Assembly (NCBI RefSeq): GCF_006575665.1
Contig: NZ_CP041253.1
Coordinates: forward strand, 1,431,501 to 1,495,500
DNA: 64,000 bases
From: Echinicola soli
Lineage (GTDB): Bacteria > Bacteroidota > Bacteroidia > Cytophagales > Cyclobacteriaceae
Direction: 5' to 3'
Of this stretch, positions 63,804 through 64,000 are shown one piece after another. How positions within the stretch are numbered: position 1 is the stretch's first letter; each line of letters starts with the position of its first letter. The notes beneath the pieces are model-generated. The model was given only the letters and a program-made list of their open reading frames with translations. It was not told the origin of the DNA and ran no database searches. A program made the translations under genes and the position numbers.

Positions 63804-64000
63804 AACCCGGATTATACATTAGGAATCGTTGTAGCCTGTCCTCCCGAAATCCTTCGGGACAGGCTGGTGGATATCGGGAAGAGCTGAATGTGCAATAAAA
63901 TCAGCTAGGTTGGAGGAGTGAGCGTAGCACCGCTGGCCGCAAGGTAAAGCCGAAAACTAAAGCGTAGCGGCTGATTTTGAAGCAATTTCAGGTCACAACA
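63804..64000 (+). repeat. Family-B element, copy 3, cut by the window edge
   Basis: AACCCGGATTATACATTAGG and the sequence to the window end match copy 2 (49416-49656) closely, including the GCCTGTCCTCCCGAAATCC hairpin and the GTAGCGGCTGATTTTGAAGC phrase. The right inverted end lies beyond the window. Confidence 0.75.

Noticed and set aside
1..64000. CRISPR arrays, tRNA or rRNA genes, prophage or complete insertion sequence
   Set aside because: No regularly spaced direct repeats, cloverleaf-like sequence, phage structural genes or transposase frames were noticed by eye. A tRNA search program could still find one that was overlooked.

Overview
The window looks like a chromosomal stretch of a member of the Bacteroidota, most likely order Cytophagales and close to Cyclobacteriaceae (Echinicola/Algoriphagus-like); the family placement is inference. 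Support: TonB-dependent receptors with an N-terminal carboxypeptidase-like domain, a ResB-CcsA fusion, Bacteroidota-rich families (DUF4382, DUF6428, DUF4256, DUF4369-TlpA), lipoproteins, and promoters of the TTTG-N20-TAnnTTTG type. No tRNA, rRNA, CRISPR array, prophage or complete transposase gene was seen. Most genes are metabolic or housekeeping, separated by intergenic regions full of dispersed repeats.

Layout. 1-5.3 kb: M48 peptidase (cut by the edge), flippase-like protein and scpA on the minus strand, then dxs. 5.5-8.9 kb: an alpha/beta hydrolase and an arsenic operon (arsR, DUF6428, arsC-like, ACR3) with two matching ArsR-type operators. 9.2-11.8 kb: a TonB receptor behind a TPP riboswitch, so probably a thiamin-compound importer. 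12-14 kb: mobile-element relict, terminator, small protein and ECF sigma factor. 14-19 kb: uvrA, a beta-propeller lipoprotein and a HisA-like protein lacking the usual first catalytic Asp. 19.9-24.5 kb: an AONS-like enzyme, a dipeptide epimerase, an M14 peptidase and an unknown protein. 24.7-28.1 kb: ArsR-SRPBCC pair, DoxX, DUF1801, YdeI and DUF4256. 28.2-35 kb: amidohydrolase, then nrfH-nrfA-ccsBA for dissimilatory nitrite reduction to ammonium. 35.3-43 kb: BamA/TamA-like barrel, a secreted beta-helix protein, a membrane-anchored MutS-like ATPase, a 50-residue membrane protein, purK-purE. 43-51 kb: LuxR regulator, K+ channel, histidine kinase, thioredoxin-like and peroxiredoxin-like proteins, a divergent HxlR/nitroreductase pair, a methyltransferase. 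51-64 kb: two broken small genes, membrane proteins, tag, a CBM9-like protein, dgt, a PhoX-like/di-heme peroxidase pair, and DUF4382-ribD-msrC.

The most informative non-genic signal is a family of miniature transposable elements. Four copies (12103-12634, 19701-19840, 50455-50991, 57141-57698) have short terminal inverted repeats, and each is bracketed by its own perfect 8-bp target duplication (CAGTTTGG, GAAATTAG, GAAAAGAA, CATTGCAG). One copy sits in codon 6 of a small gene; removing it with one duplication restores a 67-codon frame. The 140-bp copy appears to be a minimal form, and the ~540-bp copies carry extra internal and terminal modules. A second repeat family of about 220 bp with 19-bp inverted ends occurs three times, once overlapping the stop codon of the TonB receptor gene.
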